From Gracilibacillus alcaliphilus (GTDB lineage: Bacteria; Bacillota; Bacilli; Bacillales; Amphibacillaceae), in contig NZ_JAFBFA010000031.1 of assembly GCF_016909015.1 (NCBI RefSeq), forward strand, positions 4,872 to 68,871: a stretch of 64,000 nt of DNA. The letters run 5' to 3'. A program made the position numbers and the translations under genes. Shown here piece after piece: positions 7,989 to 17,335 of the stretch. The notes below the pieces were generated by a model. It saw only the letters and a program-made list of their open reading frames with translations. It had not been told where the DNA came from and searched no databases. Positions within the stretch are counted from its first letter, which is position 1. Each line of letters starts with the position of its first letter.

Positions 7989-9218
7989 TTAATTATTTGG
8001 TATTGCCGTTAATTGGACAGTTACTTCTTCCAGCTCTCCATCTCGATAATAACTGATCGTTAAGGCGTCGCCTACCGATTTATCGGAATAGAGGTGCTGA
8101 CGCAGATCGACTACATCCTCGATTGGATTACCGTCTAACTCTACAATTACATCATAAGCGCGAATACCGCCTGTGTCAGCTGGTGAGCCCGGTTCCACAC
8201 TGCGTACATAAATACCGCCTTCCACCGACCGCGGCAGATTTAAACTTCGGCGCCATTCAATCTGAGAAACCTCTTCTAAGGAGTAAGCCTCTACACCAAG
8301 GTAAGCCCTTGTTACTTCTCCATTTTGTTCTAATTCCTCCATGACTGGGATAGCGTCATCAATTGGTATGGCAAAGCCAATCCCTTCTACGGCAGACTGA
8401 GCAATTTTCATCGAGTTAATGCCAATAAGCTGACCTTCCATATTCAAAAGCGCACCACCGCTGTTACCAGGGTTAATCGCTGCATCTGTCTGGATAACTT
8501 CGGACTGCCAATCGGCTCGGCCGTCCATATCAAAGTCTTGGGGAATCGTGCGCTGTTTTCCGCTGATAATCCCTTGGGTAACGGAACCAGATAAATGCAT
8601 ACCGAGCGGATTACCTATCGCTATCGCCGGTTCCCCAACATGAACATCACTGGAACTTCCAAATTCAATCGCACTGCTGGCATGTTGTGCATCCATTTCC
8701 AACACGGCCAGATCAGTATATAGATCACTGCCGACAATACTGGCCTCGACCCTTGTTTCGTCTGAAAGCACCACTTCTACTTGATCCGCTCCTTGAATTA
8801 CATGGTCATTGGTTACTATATAAGCCGTATCACCCTCGATCTTATAAATAACCCCTGAGCCTGTTCCTTCTTCCCCGTCACCATTCTGTTCCCAGAGATT
8901 AAATTGATTCTGAATATTGATAACGCCGACCACGGTTGGCGCTACCTCTTGGACAATATCCGTAACCGCCGTCGAAATATCAACCTGCACTTGCCGTACA
9001 TCTCCTGGAACGGTCTGCTGTTCTGAAGACTCATTTGCAGTAGAGGCACCTTGTTCGCCTGTAATAATCGTATAAGGCAGGAGATTATTATTCACTAAAG
9101 ATGGTAAAAGTACGGCAAATAGAAAGGCACCAAGGACAATGCCCACAATAAACGGCATCAGCCATCTTGTTCGCCTTGGCCTTGACGGGGGTGGAGAGTG
9201 ATCATCATAATAGCCCAT
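7989..9218 (-). CDS. htrA: HtrA-family membrane serine protease (YyxA/HtrC-like)
   Basis: A 409-residue envelope quality-control protease. A proline/arginine-rich cytoplasmic tail (1-18) is followed by one membrane helix (about 19-40), then a trypsin-like domain with catalytic triad H139 (TNDHV), D169 (YTDLAVLEMD) and S253 (NPGNSGGALLN). A C-terminal PDZ domain occupies about 300-400. It lies at the end of the wal operon as in B. subtilis, but 336 bases after walJ with a repeat between, so it probably has its own promoter. In B. subtilis rlmH usually follows; here manA takes that place. Confidence 0.93.
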   Translation of the reverse strand: MGYYDDHSPPPSRPRRTRWLMPFIVGIVLGAFLFAVLLPSLVNNNLLPYTIITGEQGASTANESSEQQTVPGDVRQVQVDISTAVTDIVQEVAPTVVGVINIQNQFNLWEQNGDGEEGTGSGVIYKIEGDTAYIVTNDHVIQGADQVEVVLSDETRVEASIVGSDLYTDLAVLEMDAQHASSAIEFGSSSDVHVGEPAIAIGNPLGMHLSGSVTQGIISGKQRTIPQDFDMDGRADWQSEVIQTDAAINPGNSGGALLNMEGQLIGINSMKIAQSAVEGIGFAIPIDDAIPVMEELEQNGEVTRAYLGVEAYSLEEVSQIEWRRSLNLPRSVEGGIYVRSVEPGSPADTGGIRAYDVIVELDGNPIEDVVDLRQHLYSDKSVGDALTISYYRDGELEEVTVQLTAIPNN

Positions 9219-9246
9219 TGCATCACCTTCTATCTCGTTTATTTAA

Positions 9247-9387
9247 GAGGTTTTCAAAAAGTCATCAAATGATAAGCGGCGAATCTCCTTGTTGGCTTGC
9301 TCACGTATCTAAATGCCACACGTTCGGCACTCGCAACTTCACCGCCTCGACCTTCTTGCTTTTCATTTGGCAAGTTTTTGAACATCC
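9247..9387. repeat. MITE-like inverted-terminal-repeat element, copy 1
   Basis: A 141-base intergenic element between walJ and htrA. The left end GGTTTTCAAAAAGT and right end AGTTTTTGAACATC are inverted repeats (about 11 of 14). Similar ends occur at 41624, 49489 and 56786. It has no coding capacity. The rest of the 9219-9554 gap (9388-9554) shows no gene that I can support. Confidence 0.55.
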
Positions 9388-9554
9388 ATTTTAAAGAATC
9401 CACTACAATAGATTAGCACAAAAGCCTGTCTCACAAATGAACATGATCCAGCCGGTCTGTTGGCGGAAAGCAAATCGAGGGCACCAGCAGACCAAGACTA
9501 CCAGATTCTTTACACCTATGTAGAGCAGCGTTTATGGTGTGGTTAAGATGGGAT

Positions 9555-10352
9555 TTACACCACTTCGTAAAGAGGGGTCGGCACTTTTGGATCGGTGTCA
9601 TGTAAAGTAAAATCCATGCCGACGGTAAAACCATAATCATGCAGCCCATTCTCAACGGACATTCTCGCCAGATCCTTCATGTTATTATCTTTGCTTAAAT
9701 GTGCCAAATAAATACGTTTTGTTTGATTATCAATAATATCCTTCAGCGCAAGGGCGCAGTCATCATTTGAAACATGACCGCTGTCGCCAAGAATACGGCG
9801 TTTGACACTCCACGGATAACGCCCCATCCGTAACATCTCCACATCATGGTTCGCTTCAAATATCAAAGCATCAGCCGCTTCTACTGTTTTTTTAATACGT
9901 TCAGAAACATAGCCCAGATCAGTCACCAAGGCCACCTTCTTCCCATTATGATGAAAACTGTAGAACATGGGATCTGCCGCATCATGGGAAACAGCAAATG
10001 ATTCCACATCGATATCACCAAACGTCTGGGTCTCTTCCCTATTAAAAATAAACTTTTGCTCTGATTCAATTCTGCCTAAGGCATGTTCCATCGCCTTCCA
10101 TGTTTTTTCATTGGCATAGATCGGCAGATCATACTTCCTGGCAAAGATACCAAGCCCCTTAATATGATCGCTGTGCTCATGTGTCACCAGAATACGTGAC
10201 AGGCTGTTTGGATCTACATTAATCTCCTTAAAAAGCCGTGTCATTTCCTTACCGCTCAAACCAGCATCAACTAGGATCTTCTCTTTCTCGGTGCCTATAT
10301 AAAAAGCATTCCCCGTACTGCCGGAAGCTAGTACACTAAATTGCATTGTCAT
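9555..10352 (-). CDS. walJ: WalJ/YycJ metallo-beta-lactamase-fold hydrolase
   Basis: A 265-residue MBL-fold protein. The metal motif HEHSDH (H58, H60, D62, H63) and the N-terminal FSVLASGSTGNAFYI are characteristic of YycJ. It is the fifth gene of the walRKHIJ operon, starting two bases after the walI stop (with GGAGTGGAG as ribosome site). Family members are proposed phosphodiesterases or exonucleases with a role in coordinating cell division or DNA repair with wall metabolism; the natural substrate is not settled. Confidence 0.95.
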   Translation of the reverse strand: MTMQFSVLASGSTGNAFYIGTEKEKILVDAGLSGKEMTRLFKEINVDPNSLSRILVTHEHSDHIKGLGIFARKYDLPIYANEKTWKAMEHALGRIESEQKFIFNREETQTFGDIDVESFAVSHDAADPMFYSFHHNGKKVALVTDLGYVSERIKKTVEAADALIFEANHDVEMLRMGRYPWSVKRRILGDSGHVSNDDCALALKDIIDNQTKRIYLAHLSKDNNMKDLARMSVENGLHDYGFTVGMDFTLHDTDPKVPTPLYEVV

Positions 10353-10354
10353 CT

Positions 10355-11290
10355 TTACTCCACTCCATTAAGTTCTGTAAATTGATTGATCAAATCTTCG
10401 ATAAAATCCTCCACCTGTTCTCTATCCCACGAGTCATTTACTGCTTCGATATCTGCTCCGCTTCGATCAGTGAAATATTGATCTGCTGTTGTTCGCATTT
10501 CTTCAATAAACTCAGAAGTATTCCTTGTCGTGACATGGCTCTCAATAGCATTCACATAAAAATAGTCCTTCTCATTAATCTCAAACTCCCACGTTGGAGC
10601 AAGCACCTGCACACCATTCGGTAAAGGCAGCAAGTTATGGTAGCCTAATTGCACTTCACTTGTAATTTCATCCCCAGAACTAATATAGCTTCCGCTAAAA
10701 TATAAACCACTGAGTTCATCAAACGGCTGGTTGATTTCTTCTTCTTCTGGCTGTTCTTCTGCCTTAATCAGACTAGTTTGCAGATAATTTACTAACTCGC
10801 CCTGCCCATTCTCCTGCACCAAGATCACCGCACTATAGTTAAAATAGATCGGGCGCTCGATCGTTTGAAAGAAAATATGGGTATTCGTTTCTTCATTCTT
10901 GCCGAAGTATTCATACTCAGAAAAGCTCCAAATATAGCTTGCAACCGCCTCTGGATTCTCTTCCAAGTCCAGGTCTAGCGGATCATTGAACATCGAGACA
11001 ATCATATTACCTTCAATCACAATACTTGATTGTTCCGGTAAAGCTGCAATTTCTTCCAAATCCGCTGCACTTAATTCCCTTCTTTCAGCATAGAGCATTG
11101 CCTCTTGGGCCGGAGGATTCTCGGGCAAGTTAGACAATCCATTTACATTATTACGGACATCATCTTCCCGAGGGAATTCCTCTGTATACTCATAATCTGT
11201 TTTCGGGTTATTAATAAAATGATGCAAGAGGAAAATATCCAAAATAAGAAAACAGAGAATGAATAAGGTTTTAATTTGACCCCACTGCAT
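10355..11290 (-). CDS. walI: WalI (YycI), regulator of WalK
   Basis: A 311-residue membrane-anchored protein with one N-terminal helix (about residues 7-25, TLFILCFLILDIFLL) and a large extracytoplasmic YycI domain. With WalH it binds the WalK transmembrane region and adjusts kinase activity in B. subtilis. Its start lies inside the end of walH (20-base overlap), indicating coupled translation. It is somewhat longer than B. subtilis WalI (about 280). Confidence 0.93.
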   Translation of the reverse strand: MQWGQIKTLFILCFLILDIFLLHHFINNPKTDYEYTEEFPREDDVRNNVNGLSNLPENPPAQEAMLYAERRELSAADLEEIAALPEQSSIVIEGNMIVSMFNDPLDLDLEENPEAVASYIWSFSEYEYFGKNEETNTHIFFQTIERPIYFNYSAVILVQENGQGELVNYLQTSLIKAEEQPEEEEINQPFDELSGLYFSGSYISSGDEITSEVQLGYHNLLPLPNGVQVLAPTWEFEINEKDYFYVNAIESHVTTRNTSEFIEEMRTTADQYFTDRSGADIEAVNDSWDREQVEDFIEDLINQFTELNGVE

Positions 11291-12635
11291 TTGGATTCCC
11301 TCCTTGGTTTACCGGCTTTGTCTCACGTGTGACATACTCCCAGCCACTATATGTTTCAATACACCAAGTCGGAATTAAATCGAATATCTGCCCGCCAGGC
11401 TGCTGCTCTAATTTATAACCGATCTGGATATCTAATATATCTTCCCAGTTGAATTGATCTGATTGATCCAGATATTTCACCAGCTGTTTGCCTGTCATTA
11501 AGTCGGTCGGCGCTCGATCGTAGGATAACGTCAACTTCATCAATGGCCGATTATATTGGTAAACATTCTGGTTCTGATACGTTACACTCATACTAGACAG
11601 TCCTTGCGATGAGAAGATTGGATAATTCTCATGAATTAAACGAAATTCCACCGAACTGGTCACATCATTTAATCTGGACAAGCGGTAATTCATGTCTTGC
11701 TCGACCAGCCACCCATTATGCGAGTTAATATATTCCACCGAATTGTTTAACAAATAATCGGCATAGCTGCCTTCTATATCATCTTCTAAATCAGTTTGGC
11801 TGTCTGGAATCGAAAAGTTGTTATATTCCATCGCATAGCCATTTACATTCACCTCGCGCTGTCCGTCACTAAAGACTTGACCGCTCTCATCGTTTGGCGA
11901 GCTGGCAATAGAAGAAGGATTACGGAAAAAGATATTCAAAAAATTCGTAGAGCTGGCATTAATCGTCTCATAGCGGTATTTTCGTCCTTGAATATCCGTT
12001 TCCTCCGGTATATAAACCGTACGGTCGCTGTAGATGGTCTTGGTTAAATATTCCGTTAAAGAATGATTGTCGCGCTTCTCGGCAAAGAAATCAATGATTT
12101 GATTCATGTTATGCACACCCGCCCAGATGTCAATGCCATCTGGGTTACCATCATCAAAAATAATTTGATGATCTGTCTGCTCCTCATCCAAGATAATGTA
12201 TACCCGCTTAAACTTACCATCAAAACGCATCGTATCATCTGTAGAAAAGATTTCATTAATCAACGAAAACGGCATACTGGCAGGAAAAACGATTTCAATC
12301 ACCTGGTTATAATTCTCTTTTTGGAAAGCTGTTTCCTCTGACATAATCTGAAAATCATATAAATTCCAAGTAGTTAGTTCCGTAAAGATATCTTGTTCTA
12401 CATGCTTATCAACAAAACCGAAAGGAGCATCCCCATCATGAATAATGAGCTGAGAAGGCTGAATCAGATCCCGCTTGGTTGCATCTGTTCCGTCCAGCTG
12501 AGCCTCAGCGGCTAAATCACGACTGGCTGTTTCATAATCACCTTGATACGTCCATAACCCTAGAGTTAACAACAGACTCAATCCAACTAAGAAAACAAGT
12601 AATATCGTTTTTAGAAATTCAATATTAAATTTCAT
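11271..12635 (-). CDS. walH: WalH (YycH), regulator of WalK
   Basis: A 454-residue membrane-anchored protein: one N-terminal helix (about 9-27) and an extracytoplasmic YycH domain. It forms an inhibitory or modulating complex with WalI and WalK. The start overlaps the walK stop (ATGA-type overlap at 12632-12635) and the end overlaps walI, so walK, walH and walI form a tightly coupled unit. Confidence 0.93.
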   Translation of the reverse strand: MKFNIEFLKTILLVFLVGLSLLLTLGLWTYQGDYETASRDLAAEAQLDGTDATKRDLIQPSQLIIHDGDAPFGFVDKHVEQDIFTELTTWNLYDFQIMSEETAFQKENYNQVIEIVFPASMPFSLINEIFSTDDTMRFDGKFKRVYIILDEEQTDHQIIFDDGNPDGIDIWAGVHNMNQIIDFFAEKRDNHSLTEYLTKTIYSDRTVYIPEETDIQGRKYRYETINASSTNFLNIFFRNPSSIASSPNDESGQVFSDGQREVNVNGYAMEYNNFSIPDSQTDLEDDIEGSYADYLLNNSVEYINSHNGWLVEQDMNYRLSRLNDVTSSVEFRLIHENYPIFSSQGLSSMSVTYQNQNVYQYNRPLMKLTLSYDRAPTDLMTGKQLVKYLDQSDQFNWEDILDIQIGYKLEQQPGGQIFDLIPTWCIETYSGWEYVTRETKPVNQGGNPNAVGSN

Positions 12636-14461
12636 CGGTTATTACCTCGCTTTCTGTTCGGTAAAGGCAACGTGAAATATACAGTCGTTCCTTTACCCTC
12701 TTGACTGGTAGCCCAAATCTTCCCGTGGTGTGCATCAATTATTTCCTTGGAAATAGCCAAACCTAATCCAGTTCCGCCTAATTCACGTGAACGAGCCTTA
12801 TCTGCCCGATAGAAACGATCAAAGATTTTATCTACTTTTTCACGCGGAATTCCTAAACCTTGGTCACTGATACTTACTCTGACTTGATGGTATCCTTTTA
12901 CTGCTTGGAAAGTAATTGTTCCGCCTTCTGGCGAGTATTTAATCGCATTGGATATAATATTATCCATCACCTGTGTAATCTTATCCTGATCCATCCACAC
13001 ATAGATTTGTTCATCTGAGATTTTTCGCTCAAAATGAATCGTATCTCCCGTATTCATTTCAAAACGGTCTAAAACAAGATGGAAGACAGGAGTGATATCG
13101 ATAATCTTCTTATACATGACTTTCTCTTTATGATCCATCTTCGATAATTGCAGTAAATCATTAACCAGACGGATCATTCGCTCTGTCTCATTCTGTGTCA
13201 CCTGTAAGAACTTAGGTGCAAGCTCCTTATCCCCTAATGCGCCGCCATCTGTCAATGCTTCCAAATAACTGCGCATCGTGGTTAACGGCGTGCGCAATTC
13301 ATGGGATACATTAGAGACAAATTCCTTTCGTTCACGTTCGACTTTCTCTTGCTCAGTCACATCACTAATCACAGTAATTAACCCGCCGAACTTGCCCTCT
13401 TCGTCTTGTACGACAGAAAAGTTTGCCTTAATCAGGAACAGTTCCTCATCATCACTAAAATCAATTGTAACGGAACCCGTTTCTTCTAATTCTTCAACAT
13501 CAATCGCTGTTTTATCTTCTATTTGCAGGACATCTACCAGCAATTTGCCCTTGGCTTCATATAAGGACATACCAATCAACTGGGTGGCAGGAGCATTCAT
13601 CAAGGTAATCCGGCCGTGCTCGTCCGCAGCGATAACACCATCTGACATATTGGAAAGCACGGAGCTAAGCTTACGCCGTTCTTCTTCTGTCGTTTGGTTT
13701 GCCAGCTTTAATCTGTCATTCATATCATTGAAGGTTGAGGCAAGCTGGCCGATCTCATCCTGACCATAGACATTTACCTTTCTGGAAAAATCACCGCGCG
13801 CCATCCCCATGGCCTGCTTCCGCATTTCAGTAATTGGCTTGGTGATCGACCTTGCCACCAGCATACCGAGAATAATCGAGATAACAATCGCCAGAATCGT
13901 TCCATTTAGGAAAATTTGGTTAATTTCTTGCAGCTGATTATACACTTCCTCCACCGATGCCTCGGCATAGACAGCCCCAACTGACACATCTCCATCCATA
14001 ATCGGCAGTGTCCGCACCAATACACGATCTGAACTATGTGTATTTCTGCGGATATCTTCATCAGGATACCCATATAATAAGGCACCGCGAATGCTGTTAT
14101 TGCCAGATGTCTTCTTACCAATCATATCTGACTGGTTGGCACCTAGAACACGAAACTGCGAGTCAATCACCTGCAGATTGGAAAAAATCTCACTCGAATA
14201 ACGCGAGGTAATATAGCGCACCTCTTCGGCCAGTGTCATGTCCTCAGATTCCTCTGAGCGTTCTTTGCGAAAGGCCTCTTCCAGATTAGTTACTAATACT
14301 TGAAGGCGCTCCTCTACAGTCTGTTTATGATTCTCTAATAGGTTGTCCTCTAATTTCTGGCCAAAATAGGCACCAATTACCTGGATCGCTAATAAGATAA
14401 ACAAGGTTAAAATGACAATAATTTTTAAACGGATCGATTGAAAAAAACTAACCGTGTTCAT
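12632..14461 (-). CDS. walK: Sensor histidine kinase WalK
   Basis: A 609-residue essential kinase of the cell-wall two-component system. Domains in order: membrane helix (about 12-31), extracytoplasmic sensor (32-183), second helix (184-203), HAMP (about 204-256), PAS (about 262-370), HisKA with phospho-acceptor H387 in SHELRTP, and a C-terminal HATPase (N-box near DNIISNAIKYSPEGG, then DQGLGIP and GGTGLGLAI). Length matches B. subtilis WalK (611). It is 5 bases from walR. Confidence 0.97.
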   Translation of the reverse strand: MNTVSFFQSIRLKIIVILTLFILLAIQVIGAYFGQKLEDNLLENHKQTVEERLQVLVTNLEEAFRKERSEESEDMTLAEEVRYITSRYSSEIFSNLQVIDSQFRVLGANQSDMIGKKTSGNNSIRGALLYGYPDEDIRRNTHSSDRVLVRTLPIMDGDVSVGAVYAEASVEEVYNQLQEINQIFLNGTILAIVISIILGMLVARSITKPITEMRKQAMGMARGDFSRKVNVYGQDEIGQLASTFNDMNDRLKLANQTTEEERRKLSSVLSNMSDGVIAADEHGRITLMNAPATQLIGMSLYEAKGKLLVDVLQIEDKTAIDVEELEETGSVTIDFSDDEELFLIKANFSVVQDEEGKFGGLITVISDVTEQEKVERERKEFVSNVSHELRTPLTTMRSYLEALTDGGALGDKELAPKFLQVTQNETERMIRLVNDLLQLSKMDHKEKVMYKKIIDITPVFHLVLDRFEMNTGDTIHFERKISDEQIYVWMDQDKITQVMDNIISNAIKYSPEGGTITFQAVKGYHQVRVSISDQGLGIPREKVDKIFDRFYRADKARSRELGGTGLGLAISKEIIDAHHGKIWATSQEGKGTTVYFTLPLPNRKRGNNR

Positions 14462-14466
14462 CCAAT

Positions 14467-15171
14467 TTACTCCTGTTCAGGGTTCCGCAAGTAATAGCCT
14501 ACACCTCTTCTAGTTACAATCCATAATGGATTACTAGGGTTATCTTCAATCTTTTCCCTTAGACGCCGAACGGTCACATCAACCGTTCGAACATCCCCGT
14601 AATAATCATAACCCCACACGGTCTCCAATAAGTGCTCACGGGTCATTACCTGGCCGATATGACGTGCCAAATAATGTAATAATTCGAATTCGCGGTGGGT
14701 CAATTCGATATACTCGCCCTCTCTTGTTACCGTATAGGCATCAGGGTGAATCACCAGTGAACCAATCTCAATATCACTTGTATCGCGCTTCTGATTAGCC
14801 GGTTCAGCCTGCAGTCTGCGCAAATTCGCCTTCACTCTAGCAATTAACTCTCGATTACTAAAAGGTTTAGTCACATAGTCATCTGCCCCCAGCTCCAGCC
14901 CTAGTACCTTATCAATCTCAGCATCTTTGGCTGTCAGCATAATAATTGGCATACTATGTGTCTTACGGATTTCGCGGCAAACTTCATTCCCATCTTTATT
15001 CGGCAGCATGATATCTAATAATACGAGATCCGGATCTTCTGACGTCGCAAGTGCGATTGCCTCATCCCCATCATGTGCCATCAAGACATCGTATCCTTCC
15101 TTCTCTAAATTAAATTTCAATATATCTGCAATTGGCTTTTCATCGTCTACTACTAATATTTTCTGACTCAT
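14467..15171 (-). CDS. walR: Response regulator WalR (OmpR family)
   Basis: A 234-residue regulator with a receiver domain (phospho-acceptor D53 in LLDIMLPNKDG, acidic pocket DD near 9-10, lysine in VTKPF) and a winged-helix DNA-binding domain (about 130-230). It is the essential master regulator of autolysins and wall turnover in Bacillaceae. It is the first gene of the operon. An M23 hydrolase with a WalR-box-like sequence lies just upstream and is a probable target. Confidence 0.97.
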   Translation of the reverse strand: MSQKILVVDDEKPIADILKFNLEKEGYDVLMAHDGDEAIALATSEDPDLVLLDIMLPNKDGNEVCREIRKTHSMPIIMLTAKDAEIDKVLGLELGADDYVTKPFSNRELIARVKANLRRLQAEPANQKRDTSDIEIGSLVIHPDAYTVTREGEYIELTHREFELLHYLARHIGQVMTREHLLETVWGYDYYGDVRTVDVTVRRLREKIEDNPSNPLWIVTRRGVGYYLRNPEQE

Positions 15172-15375
15172 CCAAGCACGTCCTTTTTTCTATAAATTTA
15201 TTCTTTGTTCCTATTCTAACCGAAAATGCTGTAAATGTCTTATTCCTTCTATTGTATGAAGTGTCTATTTTTGCAATATCAGCGGGATCGATCTTTATTT
15301 TTCTAATAAAGCGAGACTTATCAAGTCTGTTCTTCACTAAGAAAGAGAGCTGTACCTCTTGACCCAATCTATACT

Positions 15376-15413
15376 GGTAAAAAACCCTTGCTACGTTTCG
15401 GTAACAAGGGTTT
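15376..15413 (-). terminator. Terminator of the M23 peptidase gene
   Basis: Stem AAACCCTTG (15382-15390) with CAAGGGTTT (15405-15413), extended by TAC/GTA, followed on the minus strand by six Ts. The gap 15172-15483 otherwise holds the walR upstream region. No gene is seen there. Confidence 0.8.
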
Positions 15414-15483
15414 GATCTAGGCTGCAACAAACTGGCATTCTATCTAGCGACAGAGGTTTTACATCCGTCTCTTACTATCTAGT

Positions 15484-16887
15484 TTAAAGGATTTCAGCTG
15501 GATTTACCAATGATCCGTTTTTATATACTTCAAAGTGTAAATGTACACCAGTAGAATCACCGGTAGATCCCATGACACCGATCTTCTGCCCCTGTTCCAC
15601 TACTTGTCCAGGAGAGACATTAATGGATTCCATATGGGCATAAATAGTGCGGTAGCCGTTATTATGCTCAATCACGATTTTATTGCCATAACCGCCATCA
15701 TTCCAGCCCGCAGAGATAACCGTGCCATTATCGGCAGCCAAAATGGATCGGTCACTTACACCAGCAATATCAATTCCTTTATGCTGTTTACCCCAGCGTT
15801 CCCCCATATGACTGGTAATCGTGCCGCCAACTGCCGGCCAGGCAAGATCTCCTGTACCTTGAGCAGAAACGACTTTGGTTCCTTTGATAATGACCTTATC
15901 GGTCGGCTTCTTGATTACTTGCTTATCCGTTACTTCTTGGTTGGTTTCTTTACCATTAATGGTTGTTGTTTGATATGTTTTTTCGATTTTTCCTTGCTTG
16001 CCTTCTTGCTTTACCTCTTCTTCGCCTTTATACAGCTTGTCCGATTCCTTCGTTTTGGTCTTGAAGTCTAGTTTCTCTTCTTTTAATTCTGCTTCGATAA
16101 CCTTCACTTCTACATATGGTTCATATACGGTTACCTGTAGCTCATCCCCGGCTTTAATCACAGAATCTTCATCCAGATCTGGATTGAGGCTTAATAACTT
16201 ATCAGTGGACAGATCGTACTGATCTGCAATAGCGCCTAATACTTCGCCATCCTTGACAACATGTGTCTTTTCCTCCAACGCCCCTTTCTTAAGCAGGCTC
16301 AGGCCTTCTTCTACCGTAAGGATTTCTTTATCCGGAACTTTTTTCTCAGAAGTTGAAACCTTTTCTGTTAGAGATACGTCTATAATAGCAGATTCCCCTT
16401 TGGATAATGGCTCGGCATCAGCTGAGCTGTTATCGATTTTTTTTAATATATCTTTATCGACATACTGCTCTTTATACCGCTGCAGCACTTCTTCTGCCTC
16501 CTCTTGATTAGCAAAATAACCGATGGTCTGGTTATTAATCGTGAGGGCGGTCGCCTCTGCTTGTAACGTTAATTCTTTATCTAACTGATCCAATACGGCC
16601 TGCTGGTCCACTTCCGGAGTAAACACCGTCTCGGTGATATAGTCTACATCTTCCGCGAAGGAATAGGTATATGAATGCTGTTCCTCTTGTTCGGCAATCT
16701 TATTGTCTATATAGGCTTCCACTGTTTCTTTATCTTGTATGACTCCCAGATGTTTATCATCCACATATACGTGATATACTTCCTTTAATTTGAGCTCATC
16801 CGCAAATACGGCTTGTGCTGACAGACCTGCAGCTACAATGGCTGTAACCGTTAAGCCTTTTACGAACTTCCCCAGTCTTGCTTGCAT
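15484..16887 (-). CDS. Secreted LysM-G5-M23 peptidoglycan endopeptidase
   Basis: A secreted cell-wall hydrolase of about 467 residues. From the chosen start (AGGAGG seven bases upstream of 16887) it has a signal peptide (about 1-30, ending near AVFADE), a helical region, a LysM wall-binding domain (about 232-282), a G5 domain (about 283-365) and a C-terminal M23 domain. Zinc and catalytic residues are H369 and D373 (HKGIDIAG) and H449/H451 (HLHFE). It should cleave peptide cross-bridges. Its position beside walR and a WalR-like box upstream fit a WalR-controlled hydrolase, though regulation is inference. Confidence 0.93.
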   Translation of the reverse strand: MQARLGKFVKGLTVTAIVAAGLSAQAVFADELKLKEVYHVYVDDKHLGVIQDKETVEAYIDNKIAEQEEQHSYTYSFAEDVDYITETVFTPEVDQQAVLDQLDKELTLQAEATALTINNQTIGYFANQEEAEEVLQRYKEQYVDKDILKKIDNSSADAEPLSKGESAIIDVSLTEKVSTSEKKVPDKEILTVEEGLSLLKKGALEEKTHVVKDGEVLGAIADQYDLSTDKLLSLNPDLDEDSVIKAGDELQVTVYEPYVEVKVIEAELKEEKLDFKTKTKESDKLYKGEEEVKQEGKQGKIEKTYQTTTINGKETNQEVTDKQVIKKPTDKVIIKGTKVVSAQGTGDLAWPAVGGTITSHMGERWGKQHKGIDIAGVSDRSILAADNGTVISAGWNDGGYGNKIVIEHNNGYRTIYAHMESINVSPGQVVEQGQKIGVMGSTGDSTGVHLHFEVYKNGSLVNPAEIL

Positions 16888-17025
16888 GGTATACTTCCTC
16901 CTGTACTCCCTGATTGGCTGAATGCTTTTTCTATATATATTCAACGAATTATCTCTATTTCAAAATAAAATTTTCCTCCACTAATCTATCATAAAAAGAG
17001 TGGGAAAAAGGATTTTTAATCAGAT

Positions 17026-17042
17026 TGTAATCAAAATGTAGT
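17026..17042 (+). promoter_or_regulatory. WalR-box-like direct repeat
   Basis: TGTAAT-N5-TGTAGT matches the WalR consensus TGTWAH-N5-TGTWAH at 11 of 12 defined positions, about 140 bases upstream of the M23 gene. It lies on the plus strand while the gene is on the minus strand, which weakens the case. Confidence 0.35.
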
Positions 17043-17171
17043 ACAGTTGAAAAAACAAAGCCTGGTTTCGTGGGGATTTTTTGATAAACAAAAAAGAGGC
17101 TGTTGCACAATGATGTCACTTTGACCGATAATTTGCGCTGATTTTAAGTGTTACTTTGCACATTCAACTTA

Positions 17172-17208
17172 AAAAAACCAGCTATCTCCACATAAGGAGA
17201 TTAGCTGG
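17172..17208 (-). terminator. Terminator of the SDR gene
   Basis: Stem CCAGCTATCTCC (17178-17189) with GGAGATTAGCTGG (17196-17208), loop 6 bases, followed on the minus strand by seven Ts. The rest of the 16888-17335 gap holds the M23 upstream region and the left mobile-segment end. Confidence 0.75.
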
Positions 17209-17335
17209 GCTTCTTAATATTTACATCCAATCTTTTATAGAACAATTCGAATCTTCCTAGTAAAAAATTGTTGAACACTGATAAACTTAACCATCGATGC
17301 TACTCTCAAATAGTCTAATATAGTATGTGAGTTTT

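Noticed and set aside
13278..13763. A 161-codon serine-rich plus-strand frame opposite walK
   Set aside because: Antisense to conserved PAS/HisKA sequence; serine richness is the expected reverse of acidic and lysine codons.
15140..15430. A 96-codon minus-strand frame between the M23 gene and walR
   Set aside because: It overlaps the walR start and the M23 terminator, has no ribosome site and no recognisable sequence.
15541..16071. A 176-codon plus-strand frame opposite the M23 peptidase gene
   Set aside because: Antisense to the catalytic and G5 domains of a clear gene; composition is that of a shadow frame.
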